The translations under genes and the position numbers were made by a program. From Planctomycetota bacterium (lineage in GTDB: Bacteria; Planctomycetota; UBA1135; UBA2386): DNA of 5,859 bases. Every line of letters starts with the position of its first letter. Within the stretch, counting starts at the first letter, position 1. The stretch lies in contig QJVU01000043.1 of assembly GCA_003235605.1 (NCBI GenBank), positions 1-5,859 on the forward strand. The letters run 5' to 3'. The notes beneath the pieces were generated by a model. That model ran no database searches. It was given only the letters and a program-made list of their open reading frames with translations, and was not told the DNA's origin. This document shows, one piece after another, positions 1-5,859 of this stretch.

Positions 1-488
1 ACCGGGATTGGCCGGGTGATCGGGTCCTGGCCGCGGAACGCCGCCGAAATCTCCGGAAGGCTGCTGGTGGCATTCTTCAACGCGGTCTCGAACTGATCGC
101 GCTCCCCCGGGATGGTGTTGTCCCACAGGATCAGCAACTCGGCATGTCCCACGGAGACGTCGAAGGGCAGGAACCGGTAGTTGGCACGGGGCTCCCGCTC
201 GCCGCCGGTGACGTCGAACAGCGGTTCCGTCTCCAGGTCGGGACGCACAACCACGTCCCGCTGGACCAGGCGCGGCACCCGGTTCAGCGTGTCCCGGCGG
301 TCCTCCTTCGTCAGCACCACCCGCCGGTAGGAGTAGATGTCCACAACGCGGCCATACTCCACCTTCGTGAGGGTCGCGCCGAGGGTGGCCGGGGTACTAC
401 CCTTGCCGGAGCTTCCACCACTGCAGGCGCTGTAGAGACCGACGGCAATGGCGGCGGCGGCCATGAGAAACGTGTGTCGGAGCTTCAT
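1..488 (-). CDS. Lipoprotein of unknown function, C-terminus cut by window edge
   Basis: ATG at 488-486 opens a frame with no stop down to position 3, giving 162 codons, and the gene runs off the left edge. The protein starts MKLRHTFLMAAAAIAVGLYSACSGGSSGKG: basic n-region (K2, R4, H5), hydrophobic core 7-18, and Cys22 as the lipidation candidate. The lipobox YSAC is weaker than the upstream gene's LAGC because Tyr sits at -3, where Leu is usual. After the Cys both proteins read SGGSS, and both Cys are residue 22. No start codon lies in frame upstream in the spacer; Met9 is a less likely start because it would drop the basic n-region. The mature part (residues 35-162) is polar and charged, with strand-like stretches (TLTKVEYGRVVDIYSYRRVV, RLVQRDVVVRP, ELLILWDN) and a possible helix at 127-140. 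I recognise no family. It lies 64 bp downstream of the large lipoprotein gene, so co-transcription is likely. There is no Shine-Dalgarno. Confidence 0.85.
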   Translation of the reverse strand, partial: MKLRHTFLMAAAAIAVGLYSACSGGSSGKGSTPATLGATLTKVEYGRVVDIYSYRRVVLTKEDRRDTLNRVPRLVQRDVVVRPDLETEPLFDVTGGEREPRANYRFLPFDVSVGHAELLILWDNTIPGERDQFETALKNATSSLPEISAAFRGQDPITRPIP

Positions 489-552
489 GGGAAGGTTCTG
501 ATTGGGTTGGTCTCGAGCCCGGGACGCGAGCTCTGAGGGGTTTGAGATCGGA
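489..552 (-). other. Intergenic spacer between the two lipoprotein genes
   Basis: This is a 64-bp gap. It contains three six-base palindromes close together (CTCGAG 512-517, CCCGGG 518-523, GAGCTC 528-533) but no stable long stem and no T-run on the coding strand, so I do not call a terminator. The coding-strand bases just before the ATG at 488 read AGAACCTTCCC, with no purine-rich ribosome site. The octamer CGGGACGC (520-527) also occurs in the other spacer (4040-4047), which may be chance at this GC content. Read-through from the upstream gene is the simplest reading. Confidence 0.45.
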
Positions 553-3500
553 TCAGTACCGGTACGGGAGAGCCAAGCCCCGAATCTCGGGCTGCGGGGT
601 CTGGGGCCCAAGGGTCTGTTCGTTCTTGACCGGGCCGTCCGTCTGGAACTGGGTGTCGAACAACAGGTCCCACTGCACGAAGCGGAGGTGTTGGAGGCGA
701 ATGGTCTCAATGCCCCCCGGGTTCCGTAGGTCGTAGAGGAACGTGCCGAGGCGCTTGGGGAAGCGGTTCTGGTCCTCTCCCGGGGTCGAGAAGTCGGGCT
801 TGCTGGGATCCTTGTGGAACGCGAAGCCGATCTGGACGTTGGCTCTCGGCGCAAGGTCCACGTTCGGATTGGGGCTGGTCGTGGTCTTGTAGGTCTGCGG
901 GAAGCCCTCGATGGTGCCGGTGAAGACATGGAAGAACTTGGCCAGCACCTTCACGGTGTCGATGCCCGAAGGCAGGCTGTCATCTCCTCCCAGCTCGTTC
1001 ACTGGACGGAGGTAGAGGGTATTGGCGTTGTGTCCGAGGATGCGGAATTCGGAGCGCACCGCGCTTCCCGTCAACAGCTGTGCGGTGTAGTGGGAGTAGC
1101 GGTCGACCTGACTGCCGAGAACGCTCTGGGTCAGGCGCACCTCGTAGACGCTCTGGCCCTTGTGGACCTGGCCGCTTCGCGCCGAGAACACCGCGCCTGT
1201 CGCCACCGGGTCACCGTAGTCGATGACCACGCCTCCCTGGCCGTCATCCTTGTAGCGGACGAAGCCGTACTGGAGAGACGACGGGGACGCCACCTCGGTG
1301 CCCTCGAAGAACGGCTGCGGGCCGAAGTCCTGGCCGGTCTGGCCGGCGCCAGGATCGTAGACGCCTCCCGGCAGGCCGTCGCCGGCGGACTGGCTGACGA
1401 TTCGGCGCACGGCGGCGCCGAGGTCAATCCACTTGCCACGGGCCCTGGAACGGTTACCGAAGGGGGCAGGTGCCAGGAACGGCGTCGGCCGCATGTCACC
1501 CTCGTTGTCACCGATGTTCACCAGCTGGCCGTTGTCGTCGCGCAGGGTGCCGCTCTCGTCGGGCAAGCCACGCCAAGCCAGCAACTGCATCTTGCCGGAA
1601 CCCTGGACCTTGGCGCCGACAAGGGAACCAACGTAGAAGTTGATGTTGTCGTCCAGGACGGTGTTGGTGCCGTCCACGTTGGTGGTTCCGGGGGTGCCCG
1701 GGGGGGCCATCAGCTGGATGACTCCCATGCCGCCCAGACCTCCCGCGGGGGAATTGTCGTAGGTCGAGGCGTTCGGCTGCGGGGAGTACTTGCCGTTGAT
1801 GGGCAGGGTCAGGAACTGCCGCAGGCTGGCGCCGCCGTCCGCGGAGATGCAGAAGTCGAAGTCGTTGGCCGCGTAAGTGGCCTGCGAAACGGACGTGCCG
1901 TGGACGACGATGTCGATGGACTTGCCAGCCATCAACACGATCATTCCGCCGGAGCCACCACCGCCACCACCACAGGCTTGGTTGCCGCCGGCCCACGCAC
2001 CACCGCCACCGTCGCCGCCGGCAGCGCTGATGATGCCGTTGCGGTCGATCTTGATGCTGCCCAGGGCCTTGATGATGATGATGCCGCCGCCGCCACCGCC
2101 GCCGCCGCCCTTGTCGTCCTGGATGAAGTTCGGGTCGGAGATGCTGCAGCCGCTGATGCTGCGGTCGCCGCCGCCGCCGCCGCCGGCACCGCCCAAAGGC
2201 GCCACCAGTTCGCCGGTGGTGCGGGTTTGCAACCAGACGTTGACCGCTGAGCCCCAGAAGTCGTTGTCCACCCGGGGATCCGTGAAGATGATCGGCCCGG
2301 CCAGACCACCCTGCAGGGTCCGTGTGCTGGCCCCGGCACCGCCGGTGCAGCCATAGCCGCCCTGGCCCTTCTGCTGGGGGAAGCCGTTGGTCCCGAAGGA
2401 CTTGGCCTTGTACCAGGGATCACCCTTGGTAGCGTGGGAACCGCCACCGCCACCGGAACCTATGTTGCAAGATCCTGAGCAGTGGATCTGCCCACCCTGG
2501 CCCCCACCGTTGCGCTTCTGGCCGGGGCCGAAACCGGTGTCACCCGTGGGGCTGCGGCCAGTGCTGTTGGGCGAGGCCGCGCCACCGTTGCCTCCCCCAG
2601 GGCCAGCAATGCCGCCGGCAGTGGGGAAGTTCGCCGAGTTGAGGGTGTCCGTGCGCTGGCCCGGACCGCCGTCCGCCACCAGCTTGCCGCCCACGACGAA
2701 ATCCTCCAGCACGAGCCACACCATCGGCTTGGAGCCGGTGGCGCGGACGGTGACCCCCTGGGGGATGGTCACGCTGCGGAACTCGAAGACGCCCCCGGAG
2801 ACGTTGATCTTCGGTGCGCCCTTCGGGGTGATCTGGGTGAAGTCGGTGTTCAGGATCACCTCCGGCGTGTTCGGCTCGTAGCGCAGGTTGGTGTCCTTGC
2901 CTTCGAAATCGAAGTTGGCCCGGATCGCTCCCGGGATCACTTCGGCGAGAGGCTCCAGGAACGGCGCCTCGAGGTCCACCCGCGACGTGTTGCCGAAGTC
3001 CTCCACCACGGCATCGAACCGCAAGGCATAGCTATCGTCGGTTTCGAACTCGGCGAACACCCGGTTGTATGCAGCGTTGTTGACGTTCGACTCACCAGAC
3101 ATGTCTTCCAGCGTGCTTTCGACGATGACTCGGATCGTGGCGTTGTTGGGCAGGACACCGATCGGCCGCAGCACGACGGTGGCGCCGTCGAGGTCGTTGC
3201 GTTCCAGATCCACCTCGGCCGGGATCCACTGGTCCTTGCTCGCCCGGCTGTCGAACTCGAGGAAGATCCGCCCGCGCTTGGACTGATCCCTGACCGTGGG
3301 GTCAAGGTCCACCTTGAACGGCACGTTGGCGCTGGCGGGGTTCAGCGGCTGGTCGAAGTTGAGGCGAATCTCGGCCTGCGCCTGGCCCAACTCGTTCAGC
3401 GCCACCTTGGCGGGGTTGTTTTCCGCTCGCGGGGTCACGGTGATCCCGGTGCGGCGCGGCCCCCCCACCTTGGTGTCCCGGAACAGCTGCGACGGGGTGG

Positions 3501-4008
3501 TGCCGTCCGCAGTGGAGAACTGGAACGTGAACGGCTCCTTCAGCCCCTTGCTCGCCATGTCGCGCAGGCCCACGCCGGTGTGGTGGTTGCCCTCGACCAG
3601 CTGCACGAAGTAAATGCGGCCGGGCTTGAATCCACCATCATCGAAGGTGTCCGAAATCGGAAACTTCGGGCGGAACTCGAGGCGGCGGCCTGATTCCGAG
3701 TCTCCCGGCGACCTGGACACCTGGAAGGTTCCAGACACCGGCTCCGTCAGCGGGTTCAGGTTGAGGTCGAACACCGCGAAGCTGACCGCATCGAAGTTCG
3801 CCGTGCCGAGGTCGATCGTATTGGTGAAGTCGATGTTGATCGACTCGTTTAGGAAGAGCTGCGCGTTGTTCGGTGGATCGCTGCGCAGGACCAGGAAATC
3901 GCCGCTGGTGCCGGGGACTCCGCCATCGCTGGAGCCACCGCTGCAGCCTGCAAGGAACAGTGACACCGAGAGGGCAAGAGGGGTCAGCTTGTGGGACTTA
4001 ATCTGCAT
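553..4008 (-). CDS. Large Gly-rich surface lipoprotein with Ig-like N-terminus (1151 aa)
   Basis: Complete gene, ATG at 4008-4006 to TGA at 555-553. The start is fixed by a textbook lipoprotein signal: basic n-region (K4, H6, K7), hydrophobic core 10-19, lipobox LAGC with the acylated Cys at 22, then the flexible SGGSSDGG. Ser at +2 would favour outer-membrane sorting under the Lol rule known from E. coli. Residues about 38-167 have the order of a bacterial Ig-like (Big_5/SbsA-type) domain: a DPPNNA opening, LEFRP, then FTFQFSTADG. Residues 200-325 look like a second such domain ending in FAEFETDD. Residues 405-775 are Gly-rich, with runs up to nine Gly, recurring hydrophobic strands (IIIIKALGSIKI, MIVLMAGKSIDI), and all six non-lipid cysteines (510, 514, 554, 621, 679, 720). 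Residues 855-1151 are beta-rich and end PEIRGLALPYRY, like the upstream protein's end. No catalytic motif is seen. A structural or adhesive surface role is inference. No Shine-Dalgarno precedes the ATG. Confidence 0.93.
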   Translation of the reverse strand: MQIKSHKLTPLALSVSLFLAGCSGGSSDGGVPGTSGDFLVLRSDPPNNAQLFLNESINIDFTNTIDLGTANFDAVSFAVFDLNLNPLTEPVSGTFQVSRSPGDSESGRRLEFRPKFPISDTFDDGGFKPGRIYFVQLVEGNHHTGVGLRDMASKGLKEPFTFQFSTADGTTPSQLFRDTKVGGPRRTGITVTPRAENNPAKVALNELGQAQAEIRLNFDQPLNPASANVPFKVDLDPTVRDQSKRGRIFLEFDSRASKDQWIPAEVDLERNDLDGATVVLRPIGVLPNNATIRVIVESTLEDMSGESNVNNAAYNRVFAEFETDDSYALRFDAVVEDFGNTSRVDLEAPFLEPLAEVIPGAIRANFDFEGKDTNLRYEPNTPEVILNTDFTQITPKGAPKINVSGGVFEFRSVTIPQGVTVRATGSKPMVWLVLEDFVVGGKLVADGGPGQRTDTLNSANFPTAGGIAGPGGGNGGAASPNSTGRSPTGDTGFGPGQKRNGGGQGGQIHCSGSCNIGSGGGGGSHATKGDPWYKAKSFGTNGFPQQKGQGGYGCTGGAGASTRTLQGGLAGPIIFTDPRVDNDFWGSAVNVWLQTRTTGELVAPLGGAGGGGGGDRSISGCSISDPNFIQDDKGGGGGGGGGIIIIKALGSIKIDRNGIISAAGGDGGGGAWAGGNQACGGGGGGSGGMIVLMAGKSIDIVVHGTSVSQATYAANDFDFCISADGGASLRQFLTLPINGKYSPQPNASTYDNSPAGGLGGMGVIQLMAPPGTPGTTNVDGTNTVLDDNINFYVGSLVGAKVQGSGKMQLLAWRGLPDESGTLRDDNGQLVNIGDNEGDMRPTPFLAPAPFGNRSRARGKWIDLGAAVRRIVSQSAGDGLPGGVYDPGAGQTGQDFGPQPFFEGTEVASPSSLQYGFVRYKDDGQGGVVIDYGDPVATGAVFSARSGQVHKGQSVYEVRLTQSVLGSQVDRYSHYTAQLLTGSAVRSEFRILGHNANTLYLRPVNELGGDDSLPSGIDTVKVLAKFFHVFTGTIEGFPQTYKTTTSPNPNVDLAPRANVQIGFAFHKDPSKPDFSTPGEDQNRFPKRLGTFLYDLRNPGGIETIRLQHLRFVQWDLLFDTQFQTDGPVKNEQTLGPQTPQPEIRGLALPYRY
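2071..2109. repeat. Trinucleotide tract: (GAT)4 then nine GCC-type triplets
   Basis: Plus-strand GATx4 (2071-2082) is followed by nine triplets, GCCx4, ACC, GCCx4 (2083-2109). On the coding strand these encode Gly634-642 followed by Ile643-646. Eight of the nine Gly codons are identical (GGC), so slippage would add or remove whole Gly residues without breaking the frame. Confidence 0.85.
2167..2184. repeat. Perfect (GCC)6 trinucleotide run
   Basis: There are six uninterrupted GCC triplets on the plus strand, which are GGC codons for Gly609-614 of the large lipoprotein. With the neighbouring triplets at 2185-2193 they encode GGAGGGGGG. As with the tract at 2071-2109, length changes would stay in frame. 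Confidence 0.85.
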
Positions 4009-4110
4009 CGTGAGAGGTCTAGAGGTCGGGACGTTGCGTCGGGACGCCCGTCGGAATTCGGGGTGTCGGAATCTGGATTGGTCGCAGTGTGGGGAATGTC
4101 GGGTGTCGGC
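4009..4110 (-). promoter_or_regulatory. Intergenic spacer with degenerate CCGAC repeats
   Basis: This 102-bp gap precedes the large lipoprotein gene. On the plus strand GTCGG occurs at 4025, 4038, 4050, 4065, 4098 and 4105 (CCGAC on the coding strand). Longer copies are GTCGGGACG at 4025-4033 and 4038-4046, GTCGGAAT at 4050-4057 and 4065-4072, and GGGTGTCGG at 4061-4069 and 4101-4109. GACG/CGTC pairs at 4030-4040 and 4043-4052 can form two tiny 4-bp hairpins. No clear sigma-70 -35/-10 pair and no hairpin followed by a T-run is visible, so it is either a read-through operon spacer or a promoter of an unfamiliar type. A regulatory role is inference from the repeats alone. Confidence 0.35.
4025..4109. 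repeat. Short imperfect direct repeats, GTCGG core
   Basis: There are six GTCGG cores within 85 bp, in three pairs of longer matches: 9 bp with a 13-bp offset, 8 bp with a 15-bp offset, and 9 bp with a 40-bp offset. The spacing is irregular and the copies differ outside the core, so this is not a CRISPR or a clean tandem array. High GC raises the chance frequency of such words. The clustering in a non-coding gap is what makes the repeats worth recording. Confidence 0.5.
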
Positions 4111-5859
4111 TCAGCGCGTCACAAATCGATAGGAGACGGAGAAGGACTCGATCCTGGGCGACACGGGCGGGCTCGCCGTGACGTTGTTGCGCATGATCAA
4201 GCGCCAGTTGAAGTACTTGACGTTCTCCGCGGCAAACACCTCGTTGGGGCCTCCGAACTTGTTGGTGAATGCGGTGCTGCTGAGGTTGTTGGGTTCTTCG
4301 GTGTAGGCGGTGACGTTTCGGTTGTAGAGGTAGGTCCAGCTCCGCCGGGACTGGTTCCCGACGGTCCGCTCGTCCCAGTGGCGAATCCAAGCATCGCCGG
4401 CCTTGAGGGGATCCAGGGGGAAGTTGTCCGCCGTGGGCCGGTTGCCTCCGACGAAGCCGCTGATCTCCGGCCACACGGAGCCGTCCACCTCGCTGGCGCC
4501 GCGGAACTCCGGCACCACGGCGGTGCCGGCGGGCAGCGTGGACAGGGGGGGCTCGAAGTCGAACGCATAGTCCGGCAACGAGTTCTTCGGCGGGGCCCAG
4601 GAGCCTTCCCAGGGGCCCAGCCGCGGGTCCGAAGTGCTGGTGGGGGCCGGCATGCGGTGGGGGTTGGTGATCTCCACGAAGCCGCTGGTCGCCACCGTGG
4701 TGCGCTTCAGGAAGTCCACCATGACCCAGTAGACGGTGTTGTCCGTGGGGCGAACCGGGGTGCCCTGGGGGGTATAGCCGCCGGAGGCGATCCGCCACTT
4801 GGTGTCCGACTCCGAGGGACCCACCAGCGTCGGGGAACCCCCGAAGCCGCGGAAACCCGCCGAGTACGCCCGGAAGTCCGGTGTCGAGGCCGACGTCACC
4901 GCCAGGCTGATCTGCCAGCCGTTGGCTCCTGATGCCCGGAAGGGGTCCGTCTTCGGCAGGTTCGGCGAGTCCGGGTAGGTCCAGAAGTCGGCCAACAGCG
5001 GCAGGGCGATCGGGCCCAGAAGGCCACCGGTGATGTTGTCGGTAGCGCTGCTGACGAGGCTCTGGTTGACGCCGTTGTACCACACACCCCGGTTGAAGTT
5101 GATGGTGCTGCCAGAGACGGTGACGTAGTTGCCGCGCCCGCCCATGAACGGCGAGATGATGTAGCCGTACGGCTGCATCCTGTTCGGCGGGCTGATGCCG
5201 TTGACGCCGCCCTGCACCTCGACCGTCTCGTCCCGGTATACGAACAGCGGATCCCCCAGGCCGCGCTTGGTAGCGTCGATGAACTTCGGCAACGGCAGGT
5301 AGCGGTTCACCTGGTTGGGTTCGGTAATCGCCAGATTGCCGTTGATGGTCAGCACGGCGTCGACGTACGCCGGGTGTGGGAGCGGCTGGAAGTCGATCTT
5401 GCCCCCGCCATCATTGTTGTGCGCATAGTTCTCCGCGAACACCGTCTTCAGGCCCGACGAGGGCATCGACGGCAAGGAGGTCATGATGTCGATGCAGGGC
5501 TCGGGGCGGTACTCGGAGTGCCCCAGGAACAGGGAGATCTGATCGAACTCGTCGAAGGTGATTGCTCCCCCCGCGAACGGCGCCCAGTACATCTGCTCGA
5601 CATCCAGGTTGAAGTCGTCGCCGTCCGTGCGTGACAGGCTGAGATCGACCTCCCGCCACACCGTCTGCAGGCGGCAACCGAACGGGTTCAGGGGGTTCTG
5701 CAGTGGCGCGCCGAACACGACGGTCGCCGTCGGGTTCACGAACTGGGCGTTACCCAGGGTCTGCGGACACCAGCGCAGTTCGCTGGACTGTGGAGGCGGC
5801 GGCAGCTGGTTGAGGTTGTCCACCACCTTGGTGAACCGGGCAGCGGTCCGCGCCAACAG
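4111..5859 (-). CDS. Large exported-type protein of unknown function, N-terminus missing
   Basis: The frame is open from the right edge (first complete codon CTG at 5859-5857) to TGA at 4113-4111, giving 582 visible residues. The TTG at 5856 is a possible alternative start, but no signal peptide or ribosome site goes with it, so I read the gene as continuing upstream, outside the window. I recognise no family. The protein looks soluble and beta-rich: many aromatic, Gly, Pro and Asn residues, no membrane segment, no coiled coil. Notable blocks (numbered from the edge) are an aromatic and acidic stretch at 82-122 (DVEQMYWAPF, then LGHSEYRPEPC), ALPLLADFWTYPDSP at 285-299, and a C-terminal beta-like segment from about 434 to 582 ending SPRIESFSVSYRF. 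There are only three cysteines (31, 62, 122). The last segment resembles the end of the next gene's product, suggesting a common C-terminal domain. It lies 102 bp upstream of the large lipoprotein gene in the same direction, with no terminator seen between them. The reading frame is certain; function is unknown. Confidence 0.88.
   Translation of the reverse strand: MLARTAARFTKVVDNLNQLPPPPQSSELRWCPQTLGNAQFVNPTATVVFGAPLQNPLNPFGCRLQTVWREVDLSLSRTDGDDFNLDVEQMYWAPFAGGAITFDEFDQISLFLGHSEYRPEPCIDIMTSLPSMPSSGLKTVFAENYAHNNDGGGKIDFQPLPHPAYVDAVLTINGNLAITEPNQVNRYLPLPKFIDATKRGLGDPLFVYRDETVEVQGGVNGISPPNRMQPYGYIISPFMGGRGNYVTVSGSTINFNRGVWYNGVNQSLVSSATDNITGGLLGPIALPLLADFWTYPDSPNLPKTDPFRASGANGWQISLAVTSASTPDFRAYSAGFRGFGGSPTLVGPSESDTKWRIASGGYTPQGTPVRPTDNTVYWVMVDFLKRTTVATSGFVEITNPHRMPAPTSTSDPRLGPWEGSWAPPKNSLPDYAFDFEPPLSTLPAGTAVVPEFRGASEVDGSVWPEISGFVGGNRPTADNFPLDPLKAGDAWIRHWDERTVGNQSRRSWTYLYNRNVTAYTEEPNNLSSTAFTNKFGGPNEVFAAENVKYFNWRLIMRNNVTASPPVSPRIESFSVSYRFVTR

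Larger units (their letters stand above)
1687..2790 (-). repeat. Coding region for Gly-rich/beta-strand modules in the large lipoprotein
   Basis: This covers residues about 407-774 of the 1151-aa lipoprotein. Four segments share a plan of a hydrophobic strand of four or more residues, a short turn, a second strand and a G/A-D/A-GG exit: 407-450 (VTIPQGVTVRATG, then VWLVL, exit VADGG), 634-669 (Gly9, IIII, SIKI, exit SAAGG), 680-726 (Gly6, MIVLM, SIDI, exit SADGG) and 755-774 (GGLGGMGVIQLMAPPG, short). Copies 2 and 3 are the most alike; the others are looser. The pattern would suit a stacked beta-solenoid or beta-sheet with Gly-rich loops, but that fold is inference. Confidence 0.5.

Noticed and set aside
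512..533. CTCGAG, CCCGGG and GAGCTC within 22 bp, resembling a cloning polylinker
   Set aside because: The flanks are natural-looking spacer continuous with both genes, and no vector sequence is seen. Three GC-rich palindromes can arise by chance here.
511..533. Possible transcription terminator after the large lipoprotein gene
   Set aside because: Stems are only about 4 bp and no T-run follows on the coding strand.
814..2250. A 478-codon open frame on the plus strand opposite the large lipoprotein gene
   Set aside because: It lies wholly antisense to a gene with a signal peptide and sensible protein composition. Its product is Ala/Val/Gly/Asp low complexity, as expected from reading GC-rich, Gly-codon-rich DNA backwards. 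No domain or ribosome site was seen.
2482..3693. A 403-codon open frame on the plus strand
   Set aside because: It is antisense to the same gene. Its composition (many Val, Arg, Gly, His, Leu) mirrors the complementary codons and shows no recognisable fold or motif.
4025..4109. CRISPR-like array
   Set aside because: The repeats are 5-9 bp, irregularly spaced and imperfect, with no unique spacers of constant length.
3991..4932. A 313-codon plus-strand frame spanning the spacer and the upstream gene's end
   Set aside because: It crosses both the start of one gene and the end of another, and its product is low-complexity Gly/Val/Arg. It is best explained as a shadow of GC-rich coding DNA.
4019..5083. 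A 354-codon minus-strand frame overlapping the upstream gene in another frame
   Set aside because: It is Arg/Pro/Gln/His-rich, typical of an out-of-frame reading of GC-rich genes, and lies inside a longer frame with balanced composition.
5854..5856. TTG as the true start of the upstream gene
   Set aside because: The frame stays open to the edge, no signal peptide or ribosome site accompanies the TTG, and the neighbouring genes encode exported proteins, so the real start is probably outside the window.

Overview
The window is GC-rich bacterial DNA holding three head-to-tail genes, all on the minus strand and read from the right edge to the left edge. Two of them start inside the window, and both begin with a lipoprotein signal peptide followed by Cys-Ser-Gly-Gly-Ser-Ser. 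This points to a Gram-negative or otherwise diderm organism exporting large proteins to its envelope or surface. High GC, large low-complexity Gly-rich exported proteins, Ig-like modules and no visible Shine-Dalgarno sequences resemble what is seen in Planctomycetota and some Myxococcota/deltaproteobacterial lineages. That placement is a guess, because no marker gene is present.

Layout in transcription order: (1) 5859-4111, the 3' portion of a large protein with no recognised function, whose N-terminus lies beyond the right edge. (2) A 102-bp spacer (4110-4009) filled with degenerate GTCGG/CCGAC repeats and small inverted repeats. (3) 4008-553, a complete 1151-residue lipoprotein with two N-terminal Ig-like/beta-sandwich segments, a long Gly-rich middle containing repeated 'Gly patch + hydrophobic strand' modules and six cysteines, and a beta-rich C-terminal part. 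(4) A 64-bp spacer (552-489) without a convincing terminator. (5) 488 to the left edge, the first 162 codons of a second lipoprotein, cut by the window end.

The C-termini of the first two proteins share a motif pattern (hydrophobic strand, Trp, hydrophobic strand, Pro-rich linker, P-x-I, Y-R-F/Y). Together with the matching lipoprotein starts, the shared direction and the short spacers, this suggests a cluster of related envelope proteins, probably co-transcribed and perhaps assembled together. No enzyme, transporter, mobile element, RNA gene or CRISPR was seen. The long open frames on the plus strand opposite the Gly-rich gene are composition shadows.
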